A DNA stretch of 64,000 bases from Epiperipatus broadwayi (taxonomy: Eukaryota; Onychophora; Udeonychophora; Euonychophora; Peripatidae): contig JAQFVV010000032.1 in the NCBI GenBank assembly GCA_028023455.1, forward strand, positions 1,924,001 to 1,988,000, given 5' to 3'. The notes under the pieces were generated by a model. That model was given only the letters and a program-made list of their open reading frames with translations. It was not told the origin of the DNA and ran no database searches. The stretch's first letter is position 1. Each line of letters begins with the position of its first letter. Position numbers and translations under genes: made by a program. Below are positions 36,300 through 48,857 of this stretch, in pieces.

Positions 36300-37500
36300 G
36301 GCCCTGGTTACATTGGTGGACTTGAGATTTTATTAGATTGCAGGTGGGGTAGATACTGGCTGGGCAATCTTTTAACCAGGTGATCTCTTTTTGTTTGCAG
36401 ATAAAACATTGGGGAGTATTCCTCAGAATGAAATGATCAGGGGAGAAGATTCTGCAGCATCAAGTGTGGAAATATTGGTGGGTATAGCCTTTCTATTAAG
36501 GGTTAGTGTGAATATTTGCTGTGTTGGTTAGGACAGGGGTTTCTGCATTTTTTTACATTAAATAAGTTGGAGACTACTCCATACTTCTTTAGTAATTGTT
36601 GAAGGTCATTTCTTTAAAGCTGATGTAGCAATTTTTTATCTGGCCTGTGAGAATTGTAGATCTGTCCATGTTTATGTAGCTGATAATTTTCCCCTTCAGG
36701 AGTGTCATGGTTCTTTGAAGGAAGCTTTTCTGTGCTTGATTGTTAAACTCAATAATTATATATCTGTTGTTGGGATGTGTTAGAATTTTTATAAACATAA
36801 TTTTTTGATAAGTTAGTTCCTCATATAGATCATCTATGAGGAATTTAAATAGATCGCAATTTTCATTTGCAAGTGAAAAAATTACAGAGTTATTATTATG
36901 GAAGTTTGAACTGATTTATGGAGTTCGGGGAGAGGGGTAGAATAAACTTTTTAAAATTTATGTCATTTATTTTGTTTTGATCAAAGTTTATGTTTAGAGA
37001 ATTATTTATATTGTTATTTGTTATAGGAGTTGTATCTAAATCATTTTCATATAGATTAAATAGATAGTTTTGGAATTAGTTGGGCTCTCCAGATAGAGCT
37101 TCAGACTCCATTGTAGCCCTTTGTGTAATTTTTGTACAACTTGTTTTAGTATTTTGAGCAATTTATTTTTTTATCATTTTGCAAAGATGTTTCCTCTGGG
37201 GTTAATGTCCCTACTGTGTTTTTGTAACTTTTTTCTTGATTTATGTTGTATAAAAATTTTTTATCAAAATTTCCTACTTTTTTAGTAATAACGTTAGTGT
37301 TACTAAACATCAAGCTTGGAAAATCCTGCATTAGCACATCATCATTTGGGGCTTCATCTGAGCTTCTGTCTTCTTGGAACTTCAGATTTGGGTTCATTAG
37401 GGACTTGGTTTTTGATTTTTTTTCCCCTTTTCCTGTGCTAGAAAAGGGAATTCTGAGTGATTTCTTTGACTTGAATTCAGAATTACCTTGCAATGCACAA
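36300..37500 (-). pseudogene. LINE ORF1-like region (broken)
   Basis: The frame 37493-37146 is Lys/Ser/Asn-rich (starts MQGNSEFKSKKSL). Further 3', a short frame (36798-36589) reads IKILTHPNNRYIIIEFNNQA, resembling the RNA-recognition-like part of LINE ORF1 proteins. Near 36400 a Cys-containing segment (FYLQTKRDHL region) sits where a zinc knuckle would be, but the cysteines are not clear. Frames are broken. Confidence 0.45.
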
Positions 37501-37953
37501 CCTGTTCTGTTAAATCCATAGCGATTTCAGGCAATTGGATCTCATTAATTATAAGAATGAGTGATTCAATCATCCTTTGGTAGAGAACTAAAAAAGAGGT
37601 ATCCTATTACATTTCACTAATCCCCCCCCCCTTTAAATTATCTCAAAACACTATAATTTAAATCATCTATTGCACTTTGGAATGATGTGATGCACTGTGA
37701 CTTCTCCTTATTTGAAGTCAGGAATCTCTCAGCAACTATGCCCAGAGAAACCTGTTAGCCACTTTACCTTCCCTTTCAATTCCCCACCTTAAGCTTTTCC
37801 ATAATCTGCTCCATCCCATTTCCACAACATAATCTTTGTCAACTCCATGGCCTTCATATCTAAATCCCCCTTATCTTTTCCCAAACCCAGCATAAAAACC
37901 AATAACCCATTTTCTGTATAACTACTTTTCATATTTATTCTTCCATAATTTCA

Positions 37954-38217
37954 TTATTTGTATCCTTCAAAGCATTTACAATGAATTAACAGATGCCTAA
38001 AATTTTCTATGCCTTCCTTACACAACTTGCAGACTAAATCACCCATAATTTTCCATGTATGTGTATATTCCCTTCTTGTTAAAGATCTTGTTCGAGGCTT
38101 AAACGATAAACTACTTTGCTTACTATTATCATAAATTAACTCGCATGCAATGTTCTGTTTACTTCTATATATATTTAAACTCTCTTTACTCTCCATACTG
38201 GTTTTCCATCTCTCCAA
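37954..38217 (-). pseudogene. LINE 2 C-terminal segment with CCHC-like finger
   Basis: The frame ends LVCKLCKEGIENFRHLLIHC, with spacing CxxC-8-H-4-C as in the C-terminal zinc finger of many non-LTR retrotransposons. Upstream it has TRSLTRREYTHTWKIMGD. Confidence 0.7.
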
Positions 38218-38376
38218 CTCCCTATTCTTTATTAATGCATCTATTCTTCTATCCCATTCCTTACCACTATAACACTCGCCAATCCTCCTAACACTTACCT
38301 TTTGTATAAATATACTGATATAAGTTCTTTAAACAAATCCTGCATACTGCATTACCTTTGTCACCGATGTTGTTGC

Positions 38377-39862
38377 CTACCCTTTACTCATAACCCAATT
38401 AAATACTATTTTCGGTATTCTTTTATTATCCATAAACTGCAATCTACTGAACATTTTCATTTTGCTTTTGTCATCTCTCATATAAAAACTTGACCATCCC
38501 ATTTCTCCTTGAATTGCCTCCTTTGCTGTCCACACATCTGCATCTAATGCATGTTTTCCTAATTCCCTTTGTACTTTTAAGTAATCTAATCCCACTTTAC
38601 TAACACACAACACATCATTGCCATATATTAACCCTGCCACTGCAACTCCCTTCCATACAATTCTAGCTACATCATATTTATTATATGAAAATACTGTTAA
38701 TTTCTTATCAATCCCTTGCTTCTCTTTGCATGATTTCTCAAGTTTTTCTCCCATTCATCCAAGTAATTTTTCTGATTACTTAAGATGATTCCCAAATAAC
38801 TATATCTATCCACCAGACTTAACTTTATATCCCCCACTAAATTGTCTTCTCTTTCCTCAATATTAACCATCATTACATTCGATTTGTCTTCACTAAATTT
38901 AATCCCCATATCTTTACCCACCCTTGTGCATGTCCTCAGCATAGCTTCCATACCTTTCTCATCTTTATGCACACAAAAAGACATCAACTGTAAGAAAAGT
39001 CCTGACAAAGTATATACTCCCTTGCCACCTATTAACGGTATCTCTATCCCTCTTTCTAGTCTTTCTACTGCTCTCTCCATTTCACTTAAATACAACAAAA
39101 ACAAAATAGGTGACATAGGGCATCCTTGCCTTAGTCCCATCCCATTTTTAACTTTAACTGATTCTATAGCTCCTAAGTGATATGTATAATAATTATTTTT
39201 ATATATAATATCCACTATATAATAATTATTTTCATATAACCTCTTAATAATATCCACTAAGGCTTCATCTATTCCCAAATTTGCTAAACTTATCCATAAT
39301 CTATTTCTATTTACTCTATCATATGCCTTCTCTATATTTATAAAACTTATATATAACTGGCTACCTGAATTCCTACTCATATCCATAAGTTGTATAACTA
39401 TAAATAAACTATCTCCTATACGCCTATCTGACCTAAAACCTCCTTGCATTCCCCCCACTACATTATTTTCTTCCATCCATTTTGCAACTCTTCCAGCCAC
39501 CATATATGAAAAAACTTATATAAAACTGTTGTTACCACTATCAGTCTATAATTGTTTAACTTTCTATGATCCTTGTCCTTTCCTTTAAATAATAATCTTA
39601 CTCTTGTATTACTACAACTACTCGGAAAAGCTCTCTTCTGTGCCATCTGATTAAAATATGATAATAGCTTTACTTTTGCACTATGCCCTAAATTCATTAC
39701 CATCTTGCTGCCCAACCATCTAAACCTCTTGCCTTTCCAATTTTCCAATTTCTTCCCTGCCTCATTCAGTTCATTTTCTGTAAACCTAATATTCCCATTA
39801 CTATATGCTTTCATATTTTCTACCCCCCTCTCCTTCACATCTAACATCTTTTCTATATCCAT
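38377..39862 (-). pseudogene. LINE 2 reverse transcriptase (broken, catalytic Asp lost)
   Basis: The frame 39862-39458 has RVRLLFKGKDKDHRKLNNYR (RT block 1, usually PKxG...NYRPI). The frame 39503-38697 has GGFRSDRRIGDSLFI, then FINIEKAYDRVNRNRLW (block A, first Asp of DxxKAYD changed to Asn), GLRQGCPMSPILFLLYL (block B, intact), and LFLQLMSFC where F/YADD is expected. It continues as 38754-38377 with GVAVAGLIYGNDVL and EMGWSSFYMRD, the thumb region. The catalytic aspartates are lost, so it is dead. Confidence 0.85.
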
Positions 39863-39888
39863 TACATATTCAAGATTCTTTCTAATTC

Positions 39889-40342
39889 TTATTTAGAGCT
39901 ACACTCTATTCCCTCATCATCTAATAATACTATCTCTCTCCTCCCTACATTTCTCCTTTTAATGTAATTCCAAATTTTTTTACTCCCATTTCTCCCCCTT
40001 TTATTAACATCCTCCAACAGTTTAATATTAAATTTCATTCTCTCTCTATAATTATCTATTTTAGTTAACTTCTTATTTTCTAGTACTTTACCCATTTAAC
40101 ATTATTTCACTTTCTTTGTCTTTAATAGCATCCTTATATTCTCTGCATGCTTTCCCCCTCTCTATTACAGTTTTACTAATTCTCATTTTTTTATTACTTT
40201 TATTCTTCTGAATATTCTCACCTAAAGCCCTATTTGCCACTTTTTCTATTTCATCACACCAGTCATTATACTCATCACCAACCAACTCTTCCATGGTTTC
40301 TTCAACTTCTATTTTATACTCTTCCAACTCACTTTTTATCAT
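39889..40342 (-). pseudogene. LINE 2 linker between endonuclease and RT
   Basis: Two overlapping frames (40342-40088 and 40095-39889) are rich in Lys and Glu, with KACREYKDAIK and GSKKIWNYIKRRNVG. This is the pattern of the linker upstream of RT in non-LTR elements (an ArG...Y...K...WxxI block). One frameshift separates them. Confidence 0.6.
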
Positions 40343-40344
40343 TC

Positions 40345-41090
40345 ACTCTCCATCCACAACTTTCACTATTGTTTCTATTTTTATTTCTATTCTCCGTCAC
40401 ATTACTAACCATTTTGATTACAAAGAAATTATGATCACTATTACATACTCTCTCTTCATTATCAAACACCTTATTTTCCACATCTTATTCCCTCTTTCTC
40501 TACCAATATATAATCTATTGTGTGGAATATATTTTTTCTGGACTATGTGTATTGTCCCTCATAAATATTTGATAAATTTCCAATGCTCAAATTCACTCTC
40601 TGACAAAATTTCTTCAAAAGTTGTCCATTCTTATTATCTACATCATCAATTTCTTCAACCATTATTCTCTTCCCCTTTTCTTTAAAACTTGTATATCCTT
40701 AACTAGGCATTCATATATGCTACTGTTCCACTTCATTATAGTTTGACTATCTCCATAAGCTATATAAACTATAGCCACCATCCATTCTTGTCTTTCCAAT
40801 CTTATTTCAAACCATAATTGTTGTTGGCATTTAACAGTATTATAACACCTATACCACCACTGCTTTTTGATTTCTCTTTTCTATTTATAGTCTGCCATAC
40901 CAAATCTTCCAAAATAGTTTTTTCTTCTTCTCTTAGATGTGTTTCCACTACTGTTAAAAGCTCAAGCTCTTCATTTTCAATTGCTTTGTTTAATTCCAGC
41001 CACTTTTCTGGTCTCCTACTATCTTGCATATTCAAATGCCCAATTTTAACAATTTCTTCTTTCCTAACTACTGTCAGAACCATCACAGAG
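40345..41090 (-). pseudogene. LINE 2 endonuclease (broken)
   Basis: The first frame (41086-40802) reads IGHLNMQDSRRPEKW, then ELLTVVETHLREEE, then GGIGVIILLN: the N-terminal beta-strand with Asn, the catalytic-type ExH (VVETHL) and the GG block of endonuclease/exonuclease/phosphatase domains. Further on, in other frames, near 40510-40545 is TIDYILVEREG and near 40430-40445 is SDHNFFVIK, the terminal D-Y-I-L and catalytic SDH motifs. Frame changes between these blocks show decay. Confidence 0.75.
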
Positions 41091-43963
41091 AGTAATGGAT
41101 GAGTATATAAAATTGATTAGGAATTTTGAGTAAGATTAAAGGAAGAGTGGGGATAGTTGGATTATTACCAATATTTGATGAGGTATATGTTAGATAGAGC
41201 ATGTTCTATTAATGAGAGGTTGAAAAAATTGTGAGAGAAATGATGTTATGTTTGTGGATGTGTGGGATTGGTTTATTGTAAAGAGGAAGTTATATAGTAA
41301 AGACGCACTTGGGTAAACATGGAAGTGAAGTTTTAGGAGTCTGATTTATAAAGAATATATTTCGTGAAACTTATAAAAGGGGGTGGGGTTGTAAATTGCA
41401 ATACTATCAAAAAGAAGAATGGACATGATGTAAGAAGTAAGCAAAGGGTAGGTGTTTTAGATATAAGTGTAGATGTGGAGAGGAAATGGTTCTGTGAAAT
41501 TAATGGAAAGCAAGTTATTTGTAAACGTAATGGAGAAGAAAGAATCAAAAGAATTTATAAAACTTGTTTACAAGCTGCTTTCTAGTCTAAATCCAATCTA
41601 TTCTACAGATAAATGATTCTTTTTCCTATAGCTTACATGAAGCACATATATTGGACAATAATATTTTGGATCATTATTATGTTTTAAGATTCCCATAATT
41701 TTGTTTTCATTCCAAACTTTTGAAATAGTTTTTATACTAAATTTTTGAAAATTTTTGGAAATATACTCTTGAGGCCTTTCCAGTTTTAATACAATCAAAA
41801 GAAAGTTCAAAATCACCAATATCTATTGATTTTATTAGAATATTAGAGGAACATGTAAAAAAGAAATTCTGCTTTAATAATGATTTTTCTGGCTCAGTCA
41901 ATTTTGAATTTTAGAAAAAAATGTACATTGGCAATCTCATTAACAGTAATAGTTGTAGTTCTTCTAGAATAGCTACTTATTAGGCTTTTAATTGGAAGTC
42001 ATAAAAATTTATCCCTCCACTTTCTTTCCCTGTAGATTTTTATATCTGTCAGATAACTTTGTGGTCTTCAATAGACAAATATTGGCTATAAAACATACTG
42101 ATAAGTTTGATTTAACCTGAATAAATTGCTTTCAATATTCTTGATGATAGAACACTTTGGCAGCTGTGAAATAACTTCATGGTGTTAGCAAACCCAAAAC
42201 ATCTTAAATTTTTGACATACTTACTATGTATTAGCTCACTAATCTCCGGAGTAAGAATAACAATTTAATAGGAAATCTAATTTTTTGAGACACAAAAAAA
42301 CACAGTGATTCAGATTTCAATTTATACAATTTAATATACATATTGTAACAGTCAAATTTGTATAATTTGCTAACAAGATCGAAAGACCAAACAGGGCTCT
42401 CAACCAGCATACACAGGGCTACTCCATGATCCTAGTTTAAACTCTTACCTAGGCTTCCTAGTCTCTATTGCATAACTAACACTCTGACATCATACAGCTT
42501 CCCTTCTTCATACAGCGCGACATAGCTCAGGCTTCAAACATAACTTTTTCTCAGGTTCTTTCCATCGACTCGGGAGCTTATATATGCTACCATTCATAAT
42601 TGCCACTTTGATTACTTTATTAATTTAAGTTTTTATTAACCTACACTTTAATGCTTTAAGGAATTTTACCTTTCATAGGACCCTAAAGTTAACGCTATTG
42701 ATAATGTACAAAGCCGTGGGTATGCTTATTTAATATCTAGATAACTATATTACAGTTCTGATTTACAAATGATACAATCATAATTAATAGTCATAATATA
42801 AGTTTTATTACAGAAATGGATATAGCAAAAAAGTAGCTTACAGGTTTGTTAATATAAAAGAATCTACTGGCTTTTACATCATATGGATGAAAATGATGGC
42901 AGCTTACATATAACTATGTGTGCCCCAGTTAATTTACAATTAAATCATAAGATAGCTATGAGCCATTACGGGTTTGAAGCTCTAATCAAGGATACATTCA
43001 TACAAAAGAAACAATTGGGAATGGGTTTGATTTTATGGTTGCCTAGGGCTACTAATGCATAGGTGGAGGTTACAGATTAACAGTTAAAGAATATTTGTGG
43101 TATGGCCCTAAACAAATGTTGTCACTGGCAATAAAAGTAATAATAAAGATCATCTGAATAATCAGATAGCACAGTTGACTAATGAATGATGGATATCCCT
43201 GGCCACAGGGATTCGCCTGCTTTTAACCAAGGGTGCATATCAATAGAGAAGACGAAGATGTGCTAAAATCTAGGATTTTGAGGGTCGTGAAGAGTCTCCA
43301 GCTCCACGCAGAACTTAGACCAGCACTAATACTTTGATTAGAAACTTGGGCACACAAAGAGTATTGCCTGTCCTTATCACAGTTCAACCATATGTAATGA
43401 GTGAATCATAGAGTAAGTGGAGGTAACAAATTCAATAATAACATATACCATTACAACAAAATATGAAGGACAGGAACACAATTATAATAATAAAACAATG
43501 ATAACTTAATAAACCTTCCACCCATATGATAATAAACATTGTAAAATTAATTTTAATAAAATAATGAGTATCCCCATTTAAACACGTATAATTTGTAAAA
43601 GAACTCTGACACCCATTCACAATAATATATTTATCAACTTAATATAAAATTCATAATCTAATATTATAACTTTTAAATGGTGGGAAAATTAATCACTCAT
43701 AATATAAATTTATAGCAAGCTTCATTATTTATTACATTGCCTATACATGAATTGCGGTTTGTTTTACGTATATACTATATTACATATATAGGCAATGTGA
43801 CACCGATATTCAAATAAATAATTTATATTACTTTCACATAATAAATCCTTAATTGTAACAAAGAGAAATGATTTCTATTACTTTCATTACATAAAATAAT
43901 TTTAACTATAGATAGGATTACTGCTATAGGCTTTACATGAAGTAAAACTTTGAACATAACAAA

Positions 43964-43997
<34 letters not shown>

Positions 43998-43999
<2 letters not shown>

Positions 44000-46900
44000 A
44001 AACCTAGTGTTATTGACACTTGGTTTACTTGGCATTATTTCTGCAGGAAAACAATGCTATTCTTTAAAGAAATAAAAAGATAAAATAACAATAGTAATAA
44101 TTGATTAATAAAGTATGCTATTCACTCACTTTGGCATGTTTTGGGTGAATAACTAATAGATTTAATAACTCAATGTCATTTTTAAAGAGAGAACATGAAT
44201 AATTTGAGATATTAATAATTAGAGAAAATTAATATGGTATAAAAGCTAAACAGTAATTGATTTTGGATGGGTAGAGAGGGGAGAGTGGATGAGTGTCTTA
44301 TCATAAAGCACAATAACTTCTGGTAATTTCTTTTTGTAAAAAAAAAAAATAATGTTTAAAGAATTATACATCACTGATTGTTAATTTAATGTATTTATTA
44401 TTATTTTTTTTATATTGTCAAATTACTTTGTAATCCAGGTAAATAATACTGAAAACTATATGATTGTAATAAGTTTTTCCTTTCTTTTGTTTATGTTATA
44501 ATCAAATGATTATTTTTCTGGAAGAGGTCGCTAAAGTAAAAAAAAAAAAAAAAAAACAACAAAACGAAACAACCAATTTCATAATCAAGATCTTTTTTTT
44601 TTTTGAAAAAAATAATATAGTCTGCTTTTAGTTTTCAAGGAAGGAACAGTGCTGAAATTTGGTAACTCAATTTTTTTCATTTTATTTTGCAGAAATAAAT
44701 GTAATCAAAGTAAAATTTTAATAATATAATGTGTGGCTAAATTTTTTTGATAAGATATCCTGATTTTCTTTGCCATCTACCTATTTAAAGACCTTTTATA
44801 CTTAAAAATTTATTGTCTCACGCTAAAGTTAAAAATGACAGAATTAACTAAGGGAATCACGAAAAGTGTTATTATGTCTAAATTAAGGAAGATAAATTAT
44901 TTCCAAGTGAGAAATAATTATTTATTAACTTTATGTCATTTATTGATATTTTCTTGGTATAGAAAGAAAAAAAAAATAATTGAAAGAAATATTTTGAAAC
45001 CAAGGAAAATCAACTAGAAACATTTTCGCGCTCTTTCTCAATATTGTCTGCCTTTACAAGTAATGTAGTTACATACGTTAAAATATGTTTTATTCACCAA
45101 GAATTGTCTGGAAATAATAATAATGATAAATAAGATTAAATTATGCACCTGTATATTTTTAAAAAAAAAAATAAAATAAAAAAAAATATAAACTTTCTCA
45201 GAGTAAATATAGGAAAAGTTATATAGGGGCATTCTTACGGAGTAGTTACCGTTAAAAAAAAAAAAAAAATTATAATTCCTAAAGTATGAACAAAATCAAA
45301 TATCTTAGTGACTTAATGATAAAAATAAATGATATATTATATTATACATCAGTTGGAATTATTAAAACTTCATGTATACGTAAATTGACTGCAGTTATTA
45401 TTATAATAATCTCTTGGAAAATTGTGCATTTTCGTCCATAAGTAAGCTAGCTAATAAGTATACGTATCGTCAATAAAAAAAAAAAATATTGTGTATGTTT
45501 ATCGTCTAGTCAAATATTCGTCTATGTTAGAAGTCTATTTTTTTTTCTTGGATCCCAAAATTGTAGTAGTTTAATTCAAGTAAGAATTAATCTTCAATTC
45601 TGCTATACGTTTCTTTACCTAATTTATTAAACGCACAAAATAAGAGAAAACTTTTATTTAAAGGAAATAATACCATGCGTTTATTGTTTTTAAACTTGCT
45701 TCGTGAAATACGACTGGATAAAGCTCTTCACCTGGACCAATTGCTCAACAAAAAAAAAAAAACATTTTCTAATGAGAGAGTATGCACTTGTTAATTAATG
45801 ATTGTTTAAAACTAAGTTATAAATGATATGTATTTTTTTTGTTATATCACATAGGTTAAAGTCTGTATGGTCAAGTGATATTTAATAGCCTTGTAATGAC
45901 AAAGGTATGTTTTAATATAATTATTATAGGTTAAGTTGATATTTAACACGAAAGAAAAAAATCTATAAATATGTTTTAATTATTACATACAATTGTAGGT
46001 AGAAATTTTGTATGTTAGATACGTAAAAGAAAAATATTTAGATATTTAAGGGGTAAAATAAATACTGAAAATTATCAGAAGTAACTAAAAAAAAAAAAAA
46101 ATGCTATAACAAAATATTTCTTGTTAAAGTTTTGAAAGCAATTTATACTGTATTAATTGAGGAATTTATTCCTAATTATTCTTAAATAACACATCCACTT
46201 TATTTAGTTTAAGATAGTATGCTACCAACTATTTTTGAATGTTCCTTTATTAAAATTAAAATTATTATACTTTTATTCTATGATGTCCATTGATTTCAGA
46301 TGTTGATCAAAGTATACACGGTAACATAAGTTTATTATAATCAGTGTATTTACTTATCCTGCCCAGATATAGCATTGGTATATGCTTAATATTCGCATAG
46401 GTAATAATTATAATGTATTTATTTTGTGGGATGAAAAATGATCTCCCCAAAAGCTTTGTTTTCCATGAGAGGAAGATTTTAAATATAATGTTCGGGTATG
46501 TTTATAGCCCAAGTGATCGATTCTCATAGATAGGACAATCAAGAATTTATCTAGCATTTAGTATGCTTCATTCATTTAAATCCCAGGAGGATTGTATTTG
46601 GTGTGTGTTCATTGTATGCCCAAGTAAGAGGCAAGAAACCACCAAAATATTTTAATGTAGTAGATTACTTTACAGACCTTCGTGGTTATTCCATATTTCC
46701 TCATGTGAAAATAAAGATAGCTCCACCATGGAAGGTGTTGATTATTGTGCTTAATTTTGAAAGTTCGGGCAAGATAAAGGTTATATTGGAGGTGTTAGCT
46801 CCTCAAGATCCACTTTAGTATAAATAGTGCGTTAGTAACTAAGATCAATATCTGTATTGTGCTGCTAAATATTGCTAGTATTTGACAAGTAAATCAATGG

Positions 46901-48296
46901 AGAAAGTAATTAAAATTGCGTAATTTAAAACGCTTATTTACTGAAGGAATATTCAAATGCAATATTTAATTCTGGTTAGTAATTAAATAATACTCATATT
47001 TAAAATTATACATATGAATAAAAATTTGTATCATAACTTAAGTTAGCATTAAGTTAAATGTAAGATGGTAAGTGTAACTTCTGATAACTGGCCTATAATT
47101 AGAATAGGTTATCCCATTAAAGACCATAAATAAAGTAAATGTATTAGAAATAAATTTAATATTTTGCGTATTGCATATGATGGGATTAATCATTAAAAAA
47201 AAATAGCTAGTCACTAATTTTGAATAAAAGCTTCTACAAGGTTACCAAAATTTAATAAACAATGTATTGGTAATGAAATGTACTTTTAGTTAATCAATAC
47301 ATATGATTGCATACAGGAGAAGTAGTAACCTCTAGTCCATAACCGAAAGAGTATACAGATTAATGTCAGTTATATTTTATATTTTTGTATTACTATGGAA
47401 TTATTGAATAAATGTTCATATATTTTTTTTGTGATAATAATAAATTATAGTCTTGTTAAAATTTGTTGTAGATTCATTTTTTTGTTTTTATATGCTAAAT
47501 ATAAGTGTTTGCACAATATTTGCAAAACCTTTTCTTGAGTCCGAAATCATTCCAAATTCTTAAAAACTTAATATACCAGATAAATAAAGTTAAGCAGATC
47601 GGAATATGTCATTATATTTTAGTTTAATGATAATTATTTATGGAGTTGAAAACTTAAGACTAAACATTCACCTTTGTGTAAAAAAAAAATGAATTTATTC
47701 CCAAACCATTAACTTTGGTTGCACATTATTCCATTCCCATTTAGTTAAATTGTCTAAGTAATAAATCTTAGTTATATTATTGTGTTGTCATGGATGATGG
47801 AAGGACACAAAAAGCACCCTTGTCTTTTTATTATTCTGACTGAGATTCTGAAAAATAAAAAGGCTGTGTTATTCAAAATTATACATCATTATTGAATAGA
47901 ATTATCATCTCTTTAAATAATATAGCAGTGGATATGAGAGATGAAGACACATTGAATTTAAGTAAAATAAATGTTTCCTATAGCCGACCAGAATGCCAGT
48001 CATATGCGACAACACAATACTGCCGAGCATTTCCTTACATGAAACAAAGAACCCTGAGATTAATATTATTATAATTATTCTTTAAATTAATAAGTGATCA
48101 ATGATTGTTGTTATTACAATCGTGGCATGGCTTAAGAGAATTGAATGTACAATTGTATTATATGAAAAGTATTTTAGATCATATTGGAAAATTAATGGAT
48201 ATGTTGCTTTATTTTTGGTTGCCTTAACAACAACCTGGAAAAATTAGTGTCCAAAGTGCAAATAAACTAAACTAATAATTTCTAATTGGGTTAGAA
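43998..48296 (+). mobile_element. Left LTR of LTR retrotransposon, about 4.3 kb
   Basis: It begins TGAAACCTAGTGTTATTGAC right after (TA)n and ends AATTGGGTTAGAA just before the primer binding site. Its first 2.28 kb (43998-46281) recur at 52055-54365, and its last 31 bases recur at 54866-54896. It contains an open frame at 46603-46818 (starts MCSLYAQVRGKKPPKYFNVV) of no family I recognise. 4.3 kb is very long for an animal LTR. Confidence 0.82.
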
Positions 48297-48297
48297 A

Positions 48298-48316
48298 TGG
48301 CGCCCAACATGGGGCC
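48298..48316 (+). promoter_or_regulatory. Primer binding site (tRNA-Lys type)
   Basis: TGGCGCCCAACATGGGGCC lies one to two bases after the LTR end. TGGCGCCCAACGTGGGGC is the well-known complement of the 3' end of tRNA-Lys used as primer by many retroelements; here one G is A. It fixes the LTR boundary and the element's orientation (+). Confidence 0.88.
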
Positions 48317-48857
48317 ATCAATGGCTATAGCTGGCCACGAGGAATTTAGTAAACTTTTCTTGAAGTCAATATTAATATTGTTTGCACTTGAATGGATTAG
48401 TTATTCATTGATTAAAAATATTTGCCAATAATGAATTGTTTTAGCCATAAGATATTATGTGAACATCTCTTATATGATCTAATCTTTTGCCACTGAAAAA
48501 TAAATAATTAAGTTATCAGTTTATGATGTTGTGGTCTGTAGGCAATTCCATAAAACACTAATGATTTTATCATTTATGATGATTTGTTTGTCTGGTCTTG
48601 TGATTAGCACTTATGCTATATTACATAATATCTAATGAGATTTATATGGACCAAGAAGCATGTGAAAAAAAAAGCATATTTAGTAGTTAATGTTGGAGCT
48701 TTAGGGATATTAAATGTCAGAGCATAGTTTTTGGTGTAGATTGTTTTTGGTAGGAGAGGCAGGATGTCTTGTCAATAATTTCTTATCGATAAATTTATTA
48801 ATAGTTCATTGCTAATATTTCAGTACTGTTAAATACTAAAAGAGTTAGAATTTTAAT

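Larger units (their letters stand above)
31640..37500 (-). mobile_element. Decayed L1/Tx1-type LINE, near full length
   Basis: On the - strand, in 5' to 3' order, it has an ORF1-like region (37493 to about 36300), an endonuclease fragment (35679-35287), a connecting region, a reverse transcriptase and a C-terminal part ending near 31640. Stop codons and frameshifts break every frame. The thumb-like segment with FPKITYYMHAIQF and MYTKLFWKGK matches L1/Tx1-clade proteins (VLPLR...FIWKGK pattern). A 670-bp internal tandem duplication is present. No terminal duplication was identified, and no poly(A) is obvious at the 3' end. Confidence 0.78.
37640..41100 (-). mobile_element. Second decayed LINE with endonuclease, RT and C-terminal zinc finger
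   Basis: On the - strand it runs from an endonuclease start near 41086 to a C-terminal CCHC-type motif near 38000. It is collinear but broken into about seven frames. It is a different family from the LINE at 31.6-37.5 kb: the RT block, the C-terminal CxxC...H...C finger and the Glu/Lys-rich linker are of the I/R1/Jockey-like kind (inference). A poly-C run at 37622-37632 lies near its 3' end. The two LINEs lie head to tail on the same strand. Confidence 0.78.

Noticed and set aside
38842-41102. + strand frames opposite LINE 2 (for example 38842-39180, 40293-40685, 40818-41102)
   Set aside because: Shadows of the LINE endonuclease and RT on the - strand.
43966-43997. (TA)n run as a stand-alone microsatellite of interest
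   Set aside because: It is the target site of the LTR element within an inverted-repeat arm; no further signal.
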